A DNA stretch of 14,399 nucleotides, from the NCBI GenBank assembly GCA_003511125.1, contig DOJV01000065.1, positions 1 to 14,399 on the forward strand. Direction: 5' to 3'. This stretch comes from Candidatus Uhrbacteria bacterium (GTDB lineage Bacteria; Patescibacteriota; Patescibacteriia; UBA9934; GWF2-40-263). The notes beneath the pieces are model-generated. The model saw only the letters and a program-made list of their open reading frames with translations, did not search any database and was not told the DNA's origin. Shown here one piece after another: positions 5,283 through 12,447 of this stretch (positions are counted from its first letter, which is position 1; each line of letters opens with the position of its first letter). The translations under genes and the position numbers were made by a program.

Positions 5283-5729
5283 TTAACCCTTGGGACAACT
5301 CCCTACCCAAAACTCATCAGCCCCGCAAACCTCGCCGCTCGGCAAAGTACAGTTCCCTTTCTCGCTCTCGACACCGCCTTCAACCGTAATATTATAATCA
5401 CCGCCGGTGATGGCGCAAAAACGGCCGGCCGGGGTGATATAGCCGGTAACTTTCAGGCCGTTGACCGGACACTCGCCGCGAAACATGGCCCACTCCTCAC
5501 ACTGATGATTGTCCATGAAATAACAAACACCAAACTCACCGCCATTGGGACGAGATTCGATTTCCAAATCACCGCCTTGCTCGAGACAATAAGTCGAGGC
5601 CGGATTGGCTAAAGCAACATCTCCCTCGTCAACAACTTCAGTTATAGGCGCGGACAAACGTGTGGCCCAAATGCCACCAGCAATGACCAAGGCAAGCAGT
5701 AAGAACCAAAAAAACATTTTCTTTTTCAT
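5283..5729 (-). CDS. Membrane-anchored or secreted protein with two tandem DUF333 units, 148 aa
   Basis: Extracytoplasmic protein of unknown function. Residues 1-23 are a basic N terminus plus a hydrophobic helix (signal peptide or anchor) with no lipobox Cys. The first DUF333 unit (41-88) has the family pattern NPAS-YC, GG, C-EEW and FRGECP. A second, more diverged unit (99-146) repeats it: FCAITGG, GNCTLPSGEVC, FWVGSCP. The Cys spacing is almost identical: 48-69-77-87 and 105-127-135-145. This suggests two disulfide-bonded or metal-binding domains made by duplication. DUF333 proteins are sometimes labelled putative haemolysin, a label without experimental support that I know of. The ATG is six bases after the stop of the lipoprotein gene and lacks an SD, so translation is probably coupled. 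Likely cotranscribed with that gene. Confidence 0.8.
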   Translation of the reverse strand: MKKKMFFWFLLLALVIAGGIWATRLSAPITEVVDEGDVALANPASTYCLEQGGDLEIESRPNGGEFGVCYFMDNHQCEEWAMFRGECPVNGLKVTGYITPAGRFCAITGGDYNITVEGGVESEKGNCTLPSGEVCGADEFWVGSCPKG

Positions 5730-5735
5730 ACGAAA

Positions 5736-6623
5736 TTATTTAATTGTCAACTCGGTCAGCTCGTATCCCAAAAACGCCGATAGTGGCGAAGATAAGTCGA
5801 GTGAGCCGGTGGCAAAAGGATTAAGTGTAACTTTAAGAATCAACGGATTGTTCTCGTTAGCCAAAATTATATATGAGCCAAACCAATTTGAAGCTTTGAT
5901 TGATTGAACGATTTGATCTTCCCCGTTAATTTTTAAAGAAAAATTTTGCCAGTCGTTTTCGGCAATAAGTTTGTAAATATCTTGACTCTGTGAAGCGACT
6001 TCGGCTTTTTGTTGCAAGGTATTGAGAGCATTCTGAACTTTGTCGCTAATGGCCACAAGTGAGGAAAGCTTTTCGTCAAACAAACCAAGCGACAAAGTTG
6101 TCTCTTTTGTCTCGACCAATTCTTGATATTGTTTTTGTGAAAGCCAAATGAGCGAGTTGTCGTCAAAGACTTGGCCGCCTTCGGACCAGTAAGCCGGTAG
6201 AAAAATCTTTTGCGAGGTATCTAAAGCCACAGTCGAATAATTACCGGAACGTGTAACTGTTTCGTAAACCGCTTCTGGTTCTGAAGTCGTGTCGCCGATG
6301 GGGTGATCGGTTGCTGTGTAGAGCTCGCGAGCAGTCAAGGAATCCGCGGTCTCTTGCTGGGAAGAACTGGACCAGGAAAAAGCCGCGGCATTGCCAGACG
6401 ACCAGGAATCGATAGTTATTTGATACTCGGCCAAACCATCACCGGAAAAAGTTTCGGCAAAGATTCCACCTAACCCAAAAACAGTTTGTCTTAGGACAAG
6501 TGTGGAACCGGTCGAAAAATCCAAATCTTCGGCTTGAGTTTTTGGATCTTCGGTAGTTGAATCAGAACAACCAAAACCAAAGACTAAAAGAAGCAAAATC
6601 GATAAAAACAAAAGTCTTTTCAT
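5736..6623 (-). CDS. Predicted lipoprotein, 295 aa, unknown family
   Basis: Residues 1-19 form a lipoprotein-type signal: MKR, a Leu-rich core, then FGFGC with the putative lipidated Cys19. The lipobox is imperfect, with Gly-Phe-Gly before Cys. A Ser/Thr/Asp-rich linker follows, then a mostly beta-like region (40-160). A helical stretch comes at 175-225 (QKQYQELV..., DKVQNALNTLQQKAEV), and a final beta-rich segment that includes LILKVTLNPF. I do not recognise the domain, and a substrate-binding role is only one possibility. The ATG at 6623-6621 has no SD. A -10-like TAGAAT ends nine bases upstream, so the mRNA may be leaderless. The DUF333 gene follows after six bases, so the two form an operon of exported proteins. 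Confidence 0.7.
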   Translation of the reverse strand: MKRLLFLSILLLLVFGFGCSDSTTEDPKTQAEDLDFSTGSTLVLRQTVFGLGGIFAETFSGDGLAEYQITIDSWSSGNAAAFSWSSSSQQETADSLTARELYTATDHPIGDTTSEPEAVYETVTRSGNYSTVALDTSQKIFLPAYWSEGGQVFDDNSLIWLSQKQYQELVETKETTLSLGLFDEKLSSLVAISDKVQNALNTLQQKAEVASQSQDIYKLIAENDWQNFSLKINGEDQIVQSIKASNWFGSYIILANENNPLILKVTLNPFATGSLDLSSPLSAFLGYELTELTIK

Positions 6624-6632
6624 AACAATACC

Positions 6633-6638
6633 ATTCTA
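6633..6638 (-). promoter_or_regulatory. Candidate -10 element of the lipoprotein operon
   Basis: TAGAAT on the minus strand, nine bases before the ATG, would start transcription within about two bases of the start codon. The -35 region (CTGGTC) is poor. Confidence 0.35.
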
Positions 6639-6653
6639 ACAGATTGGCGAAGC

Positions 6654-6683
6654 TTGACCAGAGCAGTTTTTTTGTGACATACT
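6654..6683 (+). promoter_or_regulatory. Candidate promoter of the TTG-started gene, with 5' hairpin
   Basis: -35 TTGACC (6654-6659), an 18-base spacer and -10 CATACT (6678-6683) predict a start near 6690. The transcript would then begin with the hairpin GTTTGC-GACT-GCAAAC (6691-6706). It is divergent from the lipoprotein operon. Confidence 0.35.
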
Positions 6684-6749
6684 AACGATCGTTTGCGACT
6701 GCAAACTTTCTTGTTCCTTCCCCCCTCTCCACTCCCACGGAGAAAAACG

Positions 6750-7433
6750 TTGCCGCAGGACGATATTGTTGAAGCTGTTCTTCATCGTTACACCCTAACC
6801 ATTTACAGCTGTCCACAGCAGGAGAAACAAGTTCATGGACTAACTGGTCGAAACGGACCAGCCATCTCTACACTCACAAAAGCTTATTGTCGTCTGGAAG
6901 GCGACGCTTTGGTGATTGGCATACATGTTCTTGACAAAGTAGAGGACAAACCCAGACTCTGGGAATCTTTCCAAACGCGCAGCTTGCGTGCGGCTGTTCA
7001 AGCCCTGCTTATTCTACACTTCGCACAGGAGATCAGCCCCAGAACACCAAACGACATCCTGGCCAGGTTAGGAACCAAAGGAGAAAGAAGTCGGAAAATC
7101 CTGGAAGATCTTCTCCTGGCTCCGGGCCGGCTGGAAAAAATCAGGAACATCTGCCCGCCTGACGCGGAAAGAGTTCTGATGTTTTGTGAAAAACACGGCG
7201 CCACTGCCATTTTCGACTCCAGTCGAGTGAGATATCCGTCGTTCAGCAACGAACAGATGCGAGCCCTGGCCTCGGCTATCAACAGAGCCGATTCCACGCA
7301 AGAGATTCTGTTCCGCCTCACCGGAAAAGGAATCGGCTCTTTCACCGTCGATCATTCGGATAAACCGGAATCAACAACGGCCGAAACCGAATTCGTGGAA
7401 ATTCCAAGGAGAGCCCTCACCGCTCGTCGTTAA
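6750..7433 (+). CDS. Unrecognised cytoplasmic protein, TTG start, 227 aa
   Basis: I do not recognise this protein. It is mostly helical after an N-terminal alpha/beta region. Visible segments are IVEAVLHRYTLTIYSC (4-20), a beta-like stretch ALVIGIHVLDKV, helices around SLRAAVQALLILHFAQEI and NDILARLGTKGERSRKILEDLL, then a C-terminal helix with FSNEQMRALASAIN and a disordered, basic end. There are few Cys and no signal peptide or membrane span. The frame is open to a TTG at 6693, but I start at the TTG at 6750 because GGAG lies seven bases upstream. The 19 extra residues would be a low-complexity Pro/Leu/Arg stretch overlapping the leader hairpin. No ATG exists in the first half. GC-rich codons and its own terminator resemble the gene at 4887-5210. 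Confidence 0.6.
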   Translation: MPQDDIVEAVLHRYTLTIYSCPQQEKQVHGLTGRNGPAISTLTKAYCRLEGDALVIGIHVLDKVEDKPRLWESFQTRSLRAAVQALLILHFAQEISPRTPNDILARLGTKGERSRKILEDLLLAPGRLEKIRNICPPDAERVLMFCEKHGATAIFDSSRVRYPSFSNEQMRALASAINRADSTQEILFRLTGKGIGSFTVDHSDKPESTTAETEFVEIPRRALTARR

Positions 7434-7449
7434 TGACGGGCGTTTTTTT
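7421..7449 (+). terminator. Terminator overlapping the stop codon of the 227-residue gene
   Basis: CGCTCGTC (7421-7428) pairs with GACGGGCG (7435-7442), eight pairs including one G-T, and the TAA stop lies in the six-base loop. Seven T follow (7443-7449). Confidence 0.8.
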
Positions 7450-7507
7450 AACTGGGATTGGTGGAATTTTGGAGGATTGATAGGATTGTGGATTGGGTGG
7501 GGTGTAG

Positions 7508-7513
7508 TATAAT
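7508..7513 (+). promoter_or_regulatory. Consensus -10 element just upstream of the FecR-domain gene
   Basis: A perfect TATAAT ends nine bases before the ATG, so transcription should begin within a few bases of the start codon. The GGAAAGG between them would be too close to the 5' end to act as a normal SD. TTGTGG (7486-7491), 16 bases upstream, is a weak -35. Confidence 0.55.
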
Positions 7514-7522
7514 GGAAAGGCT

Positions 7523-8170
7523 ATGAATAAAATTTTGGTTGGAAGTTTTTTAATTGCCGTGACCGGACTTTTACTGGCGGCGCGGTTTGGATTTGAGTTT
7601 GCTGGGGGCGAAGGGTATGTTGAGGCTTTGCCGGCACAGGTCGAAATAATTTCCGGTTCAGTGACGGTCGAGAGAAGCGGAGTTTCTCGAACGGCTGTTA
7701 ATGGCGAATCTTTAAAACGCGGCGAGATTATTCGAACCAGTGACACCACTCGAGCAATCATTAAAATCGGGGAAAGAATCTCGATCGTTCTTGACGAACG
7801 CACCGATGTTTCAATTGAACAGATCTTGCCTTCTCAGGTAGAAATAAAAATTATCCGCGGACGACTTCTGGCCAAAACCTCCAATGAGACCGAAGAACTT
7901 TTGATCTCGACTCCGGTTTCTTTTGGTTCGATAAACTCTGGGATTCTGTCGGTCGTCCGCTACGACTGGCTCGACAAAACCGATTATCTTCCGTTTGGCA
8001 CCACGGTTTTCGTCAATCAAAAAGATGATTATAAAAACGTCTCGCAAGGCGGCGTCGAGGCTTTAGAAAAAGAACCATTTGGTTTGACAAAAATTGATTT
8101 TGATTGGCAGGGTTCGAGTGCAGTGGAGTTTTACGAGTGGGTGTCTGAAATGGGATTTTTGGGATTTTGA
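7523..8170 (+). CDS. Membrane-anchored FecR-domain protein, 215 aa
   Basis: The single N-terminal hydrophobic segment (residues 4-20) should anchor the protein with its domain outside. Residues 40-120 fit the FecR domain (PF04773). They show the order SGSVTVERSGVSRTAVNGES, then LKRGEIIRTSDTTRAIIKIGE, then ISIVLDERTDVSIEQI and VEIKIIRGRLLAKT. In FecR proper this periplasmic domain relays a signal to an ECF sigma factor; stand-alone FecR domains like this one have no known partner here. No sigma factor or TonB receptor is nearby. The C-terminal 80 residues contain TPVSFGSINSG and a less conserved acidic tail. The start ATG is nine bases after TATAAT, suggesting a leaderless or very short leader. 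It is convergent with mnmA across a shared terminator. Confidence 0.75.
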   Translation: MNKILVGSFLIAVTGLLLAARFGFEFAGGEGYVEALPAQVEIISGSVTVERSGVSRTAVNGESLKRGEIIRTSDTTRAIIKIGERISIVLDERTDVSIEQILPSQVEIKIIRGRLLAKTSNETEELLISTPVSFGSINSGILSVVRYDWLDKTDYLPFGTTVFVNQKDDYKNVSQGGVEALEKEPFGLTKIDFDWQGSSAVEFYEWVSEMGFLGF

Positions 8171-8197
8171 AATTAATGGAATTATTGATTAGGTTCG

Positions 8198-8230
8198 CAA
8201 AACCCGCGCCGGTTTAAGGCGCGGGTTTTG
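8198..8230. terminator. Bidirectional terminator between the FecR-domain gene and mnmA
   Basis: A 13-bp perfect stem, CAAAACCCGCGCC/GGCGCGGGTTTTG, has a 7-base loop. The run of four A and four T at the stem ends gives a T run on either strand. Confidence 0.9.
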
Positions 8231-8238
8231 TATATGGA

Positions 8239-9294
8239 TTATTTAATGATTCCACCGCCGATCATTTCTTCGTTGTCGTAAAAGACGATTGACTGGCCGG
8301 GAGTAACAGCACGTTGCGGCTCGTCGAAGACAATTTCAGCGCCAGATTCGGAGATCGAAACAATCGAACAATCGGCAAGCGGTTGACGATAGCGAATTCG
8401 GGCTTGACATTTGTATGGAAACTCGGTCGGTTTTTTAAACCAATTGTCCTGCACCGCGCTCATTTCTTTTTTAAACAAAGCTTGATCAAAATTACTGGAG
8501 ACAATCAATTCGTTGGTTTCTGGTTTCTTGTCGACGACATAATACGGCGTGCCGCCGCCAAGGTTGAGGCCTTCGCGTTGGCCGATGGTGTAGAACGGTA
8601 AACCTTCGTGGGTACCAACAATTTTGCCGGTGTTTGTAACGATATCACCGGGCTTTTTTGGAATTCTTTCTTGAAGAAAATTTTTGATATCGACTTCGCC
8701 GACAAAACAAATGCCGACAGAATCTTTTTTCTTGGCCACAGGAAGGCCGAGTTCCTCGGCTTTTTTTCTAACCTCGGTGGCTTTGATCATGTCGCCGATC
8801 GGAAAAATAACTCGAGGCAGAATTTCTGGCGGGATAGCCCAAAGAAAGTAGGTTTGGTCTTTTTCAAAATCTGAACCGGCCAAAATCCTTAACCTCTCTT
8901 TACCACTCTTAACCTCCTCTTCAACCCGCGCGTAATGACCGGTGGCAATAAAATCGCAACCAAGTTTATCGGCTTCACGGACGAATAAATCGAACTTCAC
9001 GAACTTGTTACACATGACATCCGGGTTAGGCGTCCGACCGGCTTCGAACTCGCGAAACATGTAGTCAATAACTTTGGCGCGATATTCTTTTTCAAAATCA
9101 AAAGTATAAAACGGAATGTCGAGTTTAGCGGCCACGCGCATGGCGTCGCGGCGGTCTTCGCGCCAAGCGCAATCGGACCAATTTTTCATGAAAGCGCCGA
9201 TAACTTCGTATCCTTGCTCCAACAACAAAGCCGCGGAGACAGCCGAATCGACGCCGCCGGATAAACCGACTAAGACTTTGCCTTTACTTTTCAT
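8239..9294 (-). CDS. mnmA: tRNA-specific 2-thiouridylase MnmA, 352 aa
   Basis: Puts sulfur on C2 of the wobble U34 in tRNAs for Lys, Glu and Gln, using ATP and a persulfide donor. PP-loop SGGVDS (residues 12-17) binds ATP. The first catalytic Cys is Cys95 in PDVMCNKFVKF and the second is Cys195 in GICFVGEVDIKNFL, close to Cys102/Cys199 of the E. coli enzyme. GHYAR (118-122), KDQTYFLW, and the C-terminal beta-barrel (TIGQREGLNLGG onwards, ending EEMIGGGIIK) are all present, and the length is typical. The frame extends 31 codons further upstream to 9387, but I start at 9294: MKSKGKVLVGLSGG is the expected N terminus, and the extension would run into the divergent gene's leader. No SD is visible. 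No sulfur-relay genes are nearby. Confidence 0.95.
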   Translation of the reverse strand: MKSKGKVLVGLSGGVDSAVSAALLLEQGYEVIGAFMKNWSDCAWREDRRDAMRVAAKLDIPFYTFDFEKEYRAKVIDYMFREFEAGRTPNPDVMCNKFVKFDLFVREADKLGCDFIATGHYARVEEEVKSGKERLRILAGSDFEKDQTYFLWAIPPEILPRVIFPIGDMIKATEVRKKAEELGLPVAKKKDSVGICFVGEVDIKNFLQERIPKKPGDIVTNTGKIVGTHEGLPFYTIGQREGLNLGGGTPYYVVDKKPETNELIVSSNFDQALFKKEMSAVQDNWFKKPTEFPYKCQARIRYRQPLADCSIVSISESGAEIVFDEPQRAVTPGQSIVFYDNEEMIGGGIIK

Positions 9295-9327
9295 AAATCT
9301 GTATGAGCTTAGTTTAAAATAAGACTC

Positions 9328-9356
9328 TTGACAAGTCTGGTATTTTGAGTTAGGTT
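9328..9356 (+). promoter_or_regulatory. Candidate promoter of the receiver-domain gene
   Basis: -35 TTGACA (9328-9333), 17 bases, and a weak -10 TAGGTT (9351-9356). The -35 lies inside the short inverted repeat GACT...AGTC. A second small hairpin, AGGTT/AACCT (9352-9369), sits just before the SD. Confidence 0.35.
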
Positions 9357-9380
9357 TTAAAGCCAACCTGAGGAGGGAGA

Positions 9381-9785
9381 ATGTCACCCCACCGTCTTCG
9401 TGTTCTGGTGATCGATGATGTCCAGTGTGTTCGTTCTGTCATCACCGCCGCTATTCACGCCTATTTTGAAGACGAGATCGAAGTCGAAACGGCCGTAAAC
9501 CTTGAACAAGCCATGGCTTTTGATCCACTAACCTTCGATCTGGTGTTTGTTGACCTGCTCCTGCCGGGCAATAGAAGCGGGCTGGAGTTTCTCTACTTTT
9601 TGCGCCGAAAAAACCTGACGACTCCGTTCGTAATCATGACCGGTTTCACCTCCGATCAGATCTACGAACGGCTCGACAGCGATACTCCCATCGGCCTTTT
9701 CGAGATTCTCATCAAACCATTCGGAATTGAAAAGATTCACGATCTGGTTCTCAATCTCGTCAATCTTCCCGCGCTCTGCGACTAG
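9381..9785 (+). CDS. Stand-alone response-regulator receiver domain (CheY-like), 134 aa
   Basis: A single receiver domain with no output domain. The acidic pair is Asp12-Asp13 in LVIDDV, the phospho-acceptor is Asp58 in LVFVDLLLPG, the switch Thr is Thr87 in IMTGF, and the conserved Lys is Lys112 in IKPF. All key residues are present, so it should be phosphorylated by a histidine kinase. No kinase is encoded in the window, so the partner is elsewhere. Proteins of this kind act by binding a partner, as CheY and Spo0F do. The ATG at 9381 follows a strong SD, GAGGAGG, with four bases between. Divergent from mnmA, with its own promoter candidate and short terminator, so probably a single-gene unit. 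Confidence 0.88.
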   Translation: MSPHRLRVLVIDDVQCVRSVITAAIHAYFEDEIEVETAVNLEQAMAFDPLTFDLVFVDLLLPGNRSGLEFLYFLRRKNLTTPFVIMTGFTSDQIYERLDSDTPIGLFEILIKPFGIEKIHDLVLNLVNLPALCD

Positions 9786-9798
9786 AGCCGGTTTTTTT
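9773..9798 (+). terminator. Short terminator of the receiver gene
   Basis: GCTCT (9773-9777) pairs with AGAGC (9784-9788) around the TAG stop codon. After CGG comes a run of seven T (9792-9798). The stem is short, so termination may be partial. The T run overlaps the stop codon of the convergent uppP gene. Confidence 0.5.
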
Positions 9799-10579
9799 AT
9801 AAGAAAAACAACAAAATCACCGCGGCTAAAATAATTCTATAAATTGCAAACCATTTATAACTCGCAGCTTTCATGATTTTCAGAAGAAACTTGATGGCAA
9901 AAAAACCTGAAACAAAGGCCGCTGCAAAAGCGACGGTTAAAGACAACCAATCGACTGATTCGCCGCCGTAAATAATTTTTAACAACGAATAACCTCCGGC
10001 CGCGGCGATCGCCGGAATGCCTAGAAGAAAAGAAAAACGCGCCGCGGCTTCTCTGCTTAATCCGCCGAATAGTCCGGCGGTAATGGTAATGCCCGAACGC
10101 GAGGTGCCGGGAATAAAAGCAATAATTTGCGATAAACAAATTATTACTGTTCGCTTCCAGCCAATTTTTTCCAAATGATCTTCGGCTTGTTTTTTTGTCC
10201 AAGCATCGGCGATCCACAAAATCACGCCCCAAAAAGCCAGCGAGGCGGCCACAACTAATGGCGAACGAAAAACTGTCTCAAACCAATCATTAAAGAAAAA
10301 ACCTACCGCTAAAACCGGCACGGTCGCGGTCAGAATCAACCAACCGAGCCGGCCATTTTCGTTTCGCTTAAAAACTCCGAGTGTGATTGTTTTAACATCG
10401 ACCCAAAGAGCGACAATCACGGCGGCTAGAGTGGCGAGGTGAATTGTCGCGTCAAAAGCCAAACCCTGCTCGGCCCAGCCAAAGAGCTTTGGGATTAAGA
10501 TGAGATGGCCTGAGCTAGAGATCGGTAGGAATTCGGTTAGACCTTGAATTAGGCCGAGAATGAATGGTTGAATGGGCAT
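9797..10579 (-). CDS. uppP: Undecaprenyl-diphosphatase UppP (BacA family), 260 aa
   Basis: Integral membrane phosphatase that converts undecaprenyl diphosphate to the monophosphate, recycling the lipid carrier for peptidoglycan and other envelope polymers; overexpression gives bacitracin resistance in other bacteria. Both family signatures are visible: GLTEFLPISSSGHLIL (residues 14-29, catalytic Glu and Ser region) and PGTSRSGITITAGLFGG (about 157-173). About seven hydrophobic segments and the 260-residue length are normal. The ATG at 10579 is eight bases after the stop of Cys-rich paralogue A, with no SD in the usual place; AGAGGT lies too far upstream. Translation coupling and an operon with the two Cys-rich genes are therefore likely. 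No clear terminator follows on this strand. Confidence 0.95.
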   Translation of the reverse strand: MPIQPFILGLIQGLTEFLPISSSGHLILIPKLFGWAEQGLAFDATIHLATLAAVIVALWVDVKTITLGVFKRNENGRLGWLILTATVPVLAVGFFFNDWFETVFRSPLVVAASLAFWGVILWIADAWTKKQAEDHLEKIGWKRTVIICLSQIIAFIPGTSRSGITITAGLFGGLSREAAARFSFLLGIPAIAAAGGYSLLKIIYGGESVDWLSLTVAFAAAFVSGFFAIKFLLKIMKAASYKWFAIYRIILAAVILLFFL

Positions 10580-10587
10580 AAATTGCT

Positions 10588-12330
10588 TTATGAGACCTCT
10601 TCAAAATATTTATTAAAACAATCATTGCAATAAACAGTTTTTTCTGGAAAGGTTCTATTGATCGAAACGATCATCTTCTTGCCGCACTTGGCGCAAATTT
10701 TTTCCTCAAAAACCGCGCTGTTGGCTTCTTGAATCATCTCGGCGACGCGGCGAATGAAGTGTTTATTCGGCGGAGCGATGCGCAAACTTTTATATAGAGC
10801 AATTTCCGGTTTCAGAAAAGTAAAATAGCGACCAAGTTGTTCATCGCGAATCGGCACACCACACCAACCGTCGTCGATCTCATCGATGGCATCTGGAATC
10901 TCGCTCGACGAGCGAGCTTTCGAGGTGTCGACCTTCCCTTCACCGATAGCATCGGCCGAAGCCGGATCGTAAATGGACGCGCCGAGTTGTTTGGCCTCGG
11001 TCTCGCCAGAGAGCCAATACATCGCCGAAGCCGACTGCAAGAAATAAACCGGCGAAAAATTGAGTGGAAAAAATTCGCCGTATTCGCTGCGTTCGAGCAT
11101 GGCCGACTTTAAATCGTCAACTCGCTTCCAATATTCTTCTTCGGAATACGGTTTATTGAAAATGTGAAATTTTTTTCGTTGAAGACCAACGCACCCGAAA
11201 CAATTCTCGCACTCTTTACATTCGAAACAATATTCAAGATTTTGGCAACGAATAATCGAATATGAAAAACGGCAACCCGAACTTTTTTCGGCAAAAGAAC
11301 AAGAGTAACACTCAATCGCATCACTCGCGCCGATGAGAAAAGCACTGTCACGAACTTCCATTGCAGTGAAAGCGGCATAATAAAGATTAACCGGCTTCTC
11401 AACGCACGCAAAACAAAATCGCGAGTCACGAGCGCCGACTAAATACTCCCCCTCGCAACCTTCGGCATTCCAATTCATATTCTGCGGCCAGACAATTTCT
11501 TTGACAAGAAAATCGTAATACTTTTTCTTCCACTCTTCGGCCACCGAACGCTTTCCCAAATCAACGGCCGCTCGGCGTTGTTTGTATTCTTCTTCGTTCA
11601 ACTGTTCATTAAACCACAAATTTTTCTTGTGCTTGCGAATGGCCGCGCCAAAACAATCAGTGCAATCCGAAGCAATAAAAGCAAAAGCCGAATTGGAAAG
11701 CCCACGCAGATCAGAAGCGTACTGCGAACGATGGACATTGAAAGCATCATTAATGTGGTAGCTATCGACTGCTTGCAAAACATTATGAATCTCGGTCGAA
11801 CGTTCGCACATGGCAGCAAAAAGACTAAAAAAACATTCACGATTTTTTCCACCATCGGCCACAAAGTAACTGTCTATGTCGCCTTTTGAACCCAGGGCCA
11901 TGGAATGTTCCGGCTCAATGACATTATTGGCGGCCTTAAGCGGAATTTTTTCTTGCAATTTTCGAAATTGGCCGAAAAAAGGTTCGGCTGTATTATAATC
12001 GACGCTCTCGGAAGAAAAATCTTTTGTAAGCCACTCTTGATCGGGCAAAACTTTCAGCCCGCTCGAGGGGTGAACATATGACAAAATCGGTTTGTCGGTT
12101 TCGGCGTGCTTGTGCCACCACCATTGGAAACCGTTCATGAATCCGCCAAGAATGCGCATTCGCGTCAGCGGAGTTCTGATTGATGGTGGAACATTGAATT
12201 TTTTATACCAACCGATTTCTTCGTCGGTCACAAACCACTTCTCGCCTGTGAGCGCGCAGGTGCGCTCGCCTGGCTGAGTGGTGTCGAGGATTTTTTTGAC
12301 GGCGGAGTCGTAGTTTGGGGTTTTTGACAT
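10588..12330 (-). CDS. Large Cys-rich repeat protein with C-terminal zinc ribbon, paralogue A, 580 aa
   Basis: Function unknown. It belongs to a family I recall from CPR genomes, sometimes mislabelled Caib/baif. It has 22 Cys. The N-terminal part (21-130) has CALTGEKW, EEIGWYKKFNVPPS, a Trp-rich patch and EPFFGQFRKLQ. In family members I remember, a CxxC and a CPxC pair stand in the same places; here only Cys25 remains. The middle (150-230 and 290-380) has short S/C/F repeats that could form a beta-solenoid. Two modules share the pattern CxxCFG...FN...EEY (223-249 and 374-400), so the protein contains an internal duplication. A zinc ribbon closes it (C546, C549, C568, C571). There is no signal peptide or membrane span. 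The ATG has no SD. Preceded by the 9-nt arrays, followed after eight bases by uppP. Confidence 0.8.
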   Translation of the reverse strand: MSKTPNYDSAVKKILDTTQPGERTCALTGEKWFVTDEEIGWYKKFNVPPSIRTPLTRMRILGGFMNGFQWWWHKHAETDKPILSYVHPSSGLKVLPDQEWLTKDFSSESVDYNTAEPFFGQFRKLQEKIPLKAANNVIEPEHSMALGSKGDIDSYFVADGGKNRECFFSLFAAMCERSTEIHNVLQAVDSYHINDAFNVHRSQYASDLRGLSNSAFAFIASDCTDCFGAAIRKHKKNLWFNEQLNEEEYKQRRAAVDLGKRSVAEEWKKKYYDFLVKEIVWPQNMNWNAEGCEGEYLVGARDSRFCFACVEKPVNLYYAAFTAMEVRDSAFLIGASDAIECYSCSFAEKSSGCRFSYSIIRCQNLEYCFECKECENCFGCVGLQRKKFHIFNKPYSEEEYWKRVDDLKSAMLERSEYGEFFPLNFSPVYFLQSASAMYWLSGETEAKQLGASIYDPASADAIGEGKVDTSKARSSSEIPDAIDEIDDGWCGVPIRDEQLGRYFTFLKPEIALYKSLRIAPPNKHFIRRVAEMIQEANSAVFEEKICAKCGKKMIVSINRTFPEKTVYCNDCFNKYFEEVS

Positions 12331-12340
12331 ATTGAGTTGA

Positions 12341-12376
12341 GCTTGAGAGGCGGGAGAGGCTTGAGAGGCTGGAAGC
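12341..12376. repeat. 9-nt tandem array, purine-rich arm (4 units)
   Basis: Four 9-base units, GCTTGAGAG, GCGGGAGAG, GCTTGAGAG and GCTGGAAGC, lie in the intergenic region just upstream of paralogue A. This array is roughly the reverse complement of the array at 12398-12442, separated by a G8 run and GACCC. Confidence 0.75.
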
Positions 12377-12397
12377 GGGTTGGGGGGGGACCCAAAA

Positions 12398-12442
12398 GCC
12401 TTTATAGCCTTTCCAGCCTCTCCCGCCTTTCTAGCCTTTCCG
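12398..12442. repeat. 9-nt tandem array, pyrimidine-rich arm (5 units)
   Basis: Five 9-base units, GCCTTTATA, GCCTTTCCA, GCCTCTCCC, GCCTTTCTA and GCCTTTCCG, end five bases before the stop codon of paralogue B. Part of it (TTCCAGCCTC) is an exact inverse of GAGGCTGGAA in the first array, so the transcript between B and A can fold into a long, register-shifting hairpin. Confidence 0.75.
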
Positions 12443-12447
12443 ACTAG

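Noticed and set aside
4829..5389. 186-residue plus-strand frame over the 107-residue gene
   Set aside because: Arg/Pro-rich out-of-frame shadow whose putative start lies in the -35 element and whose end crosses a strong terminator.
9295..9387. 31-residue N-terminal extension of MnmA
   Set aside because: MnmA normally starts just before the PP-loop; the extension overlaps the divergent gene's leader and start.
12341..12442. CRISPR array
   Set aside because: Units are 9 bases with no spacers, and the two arrays are inverted relative to each other.
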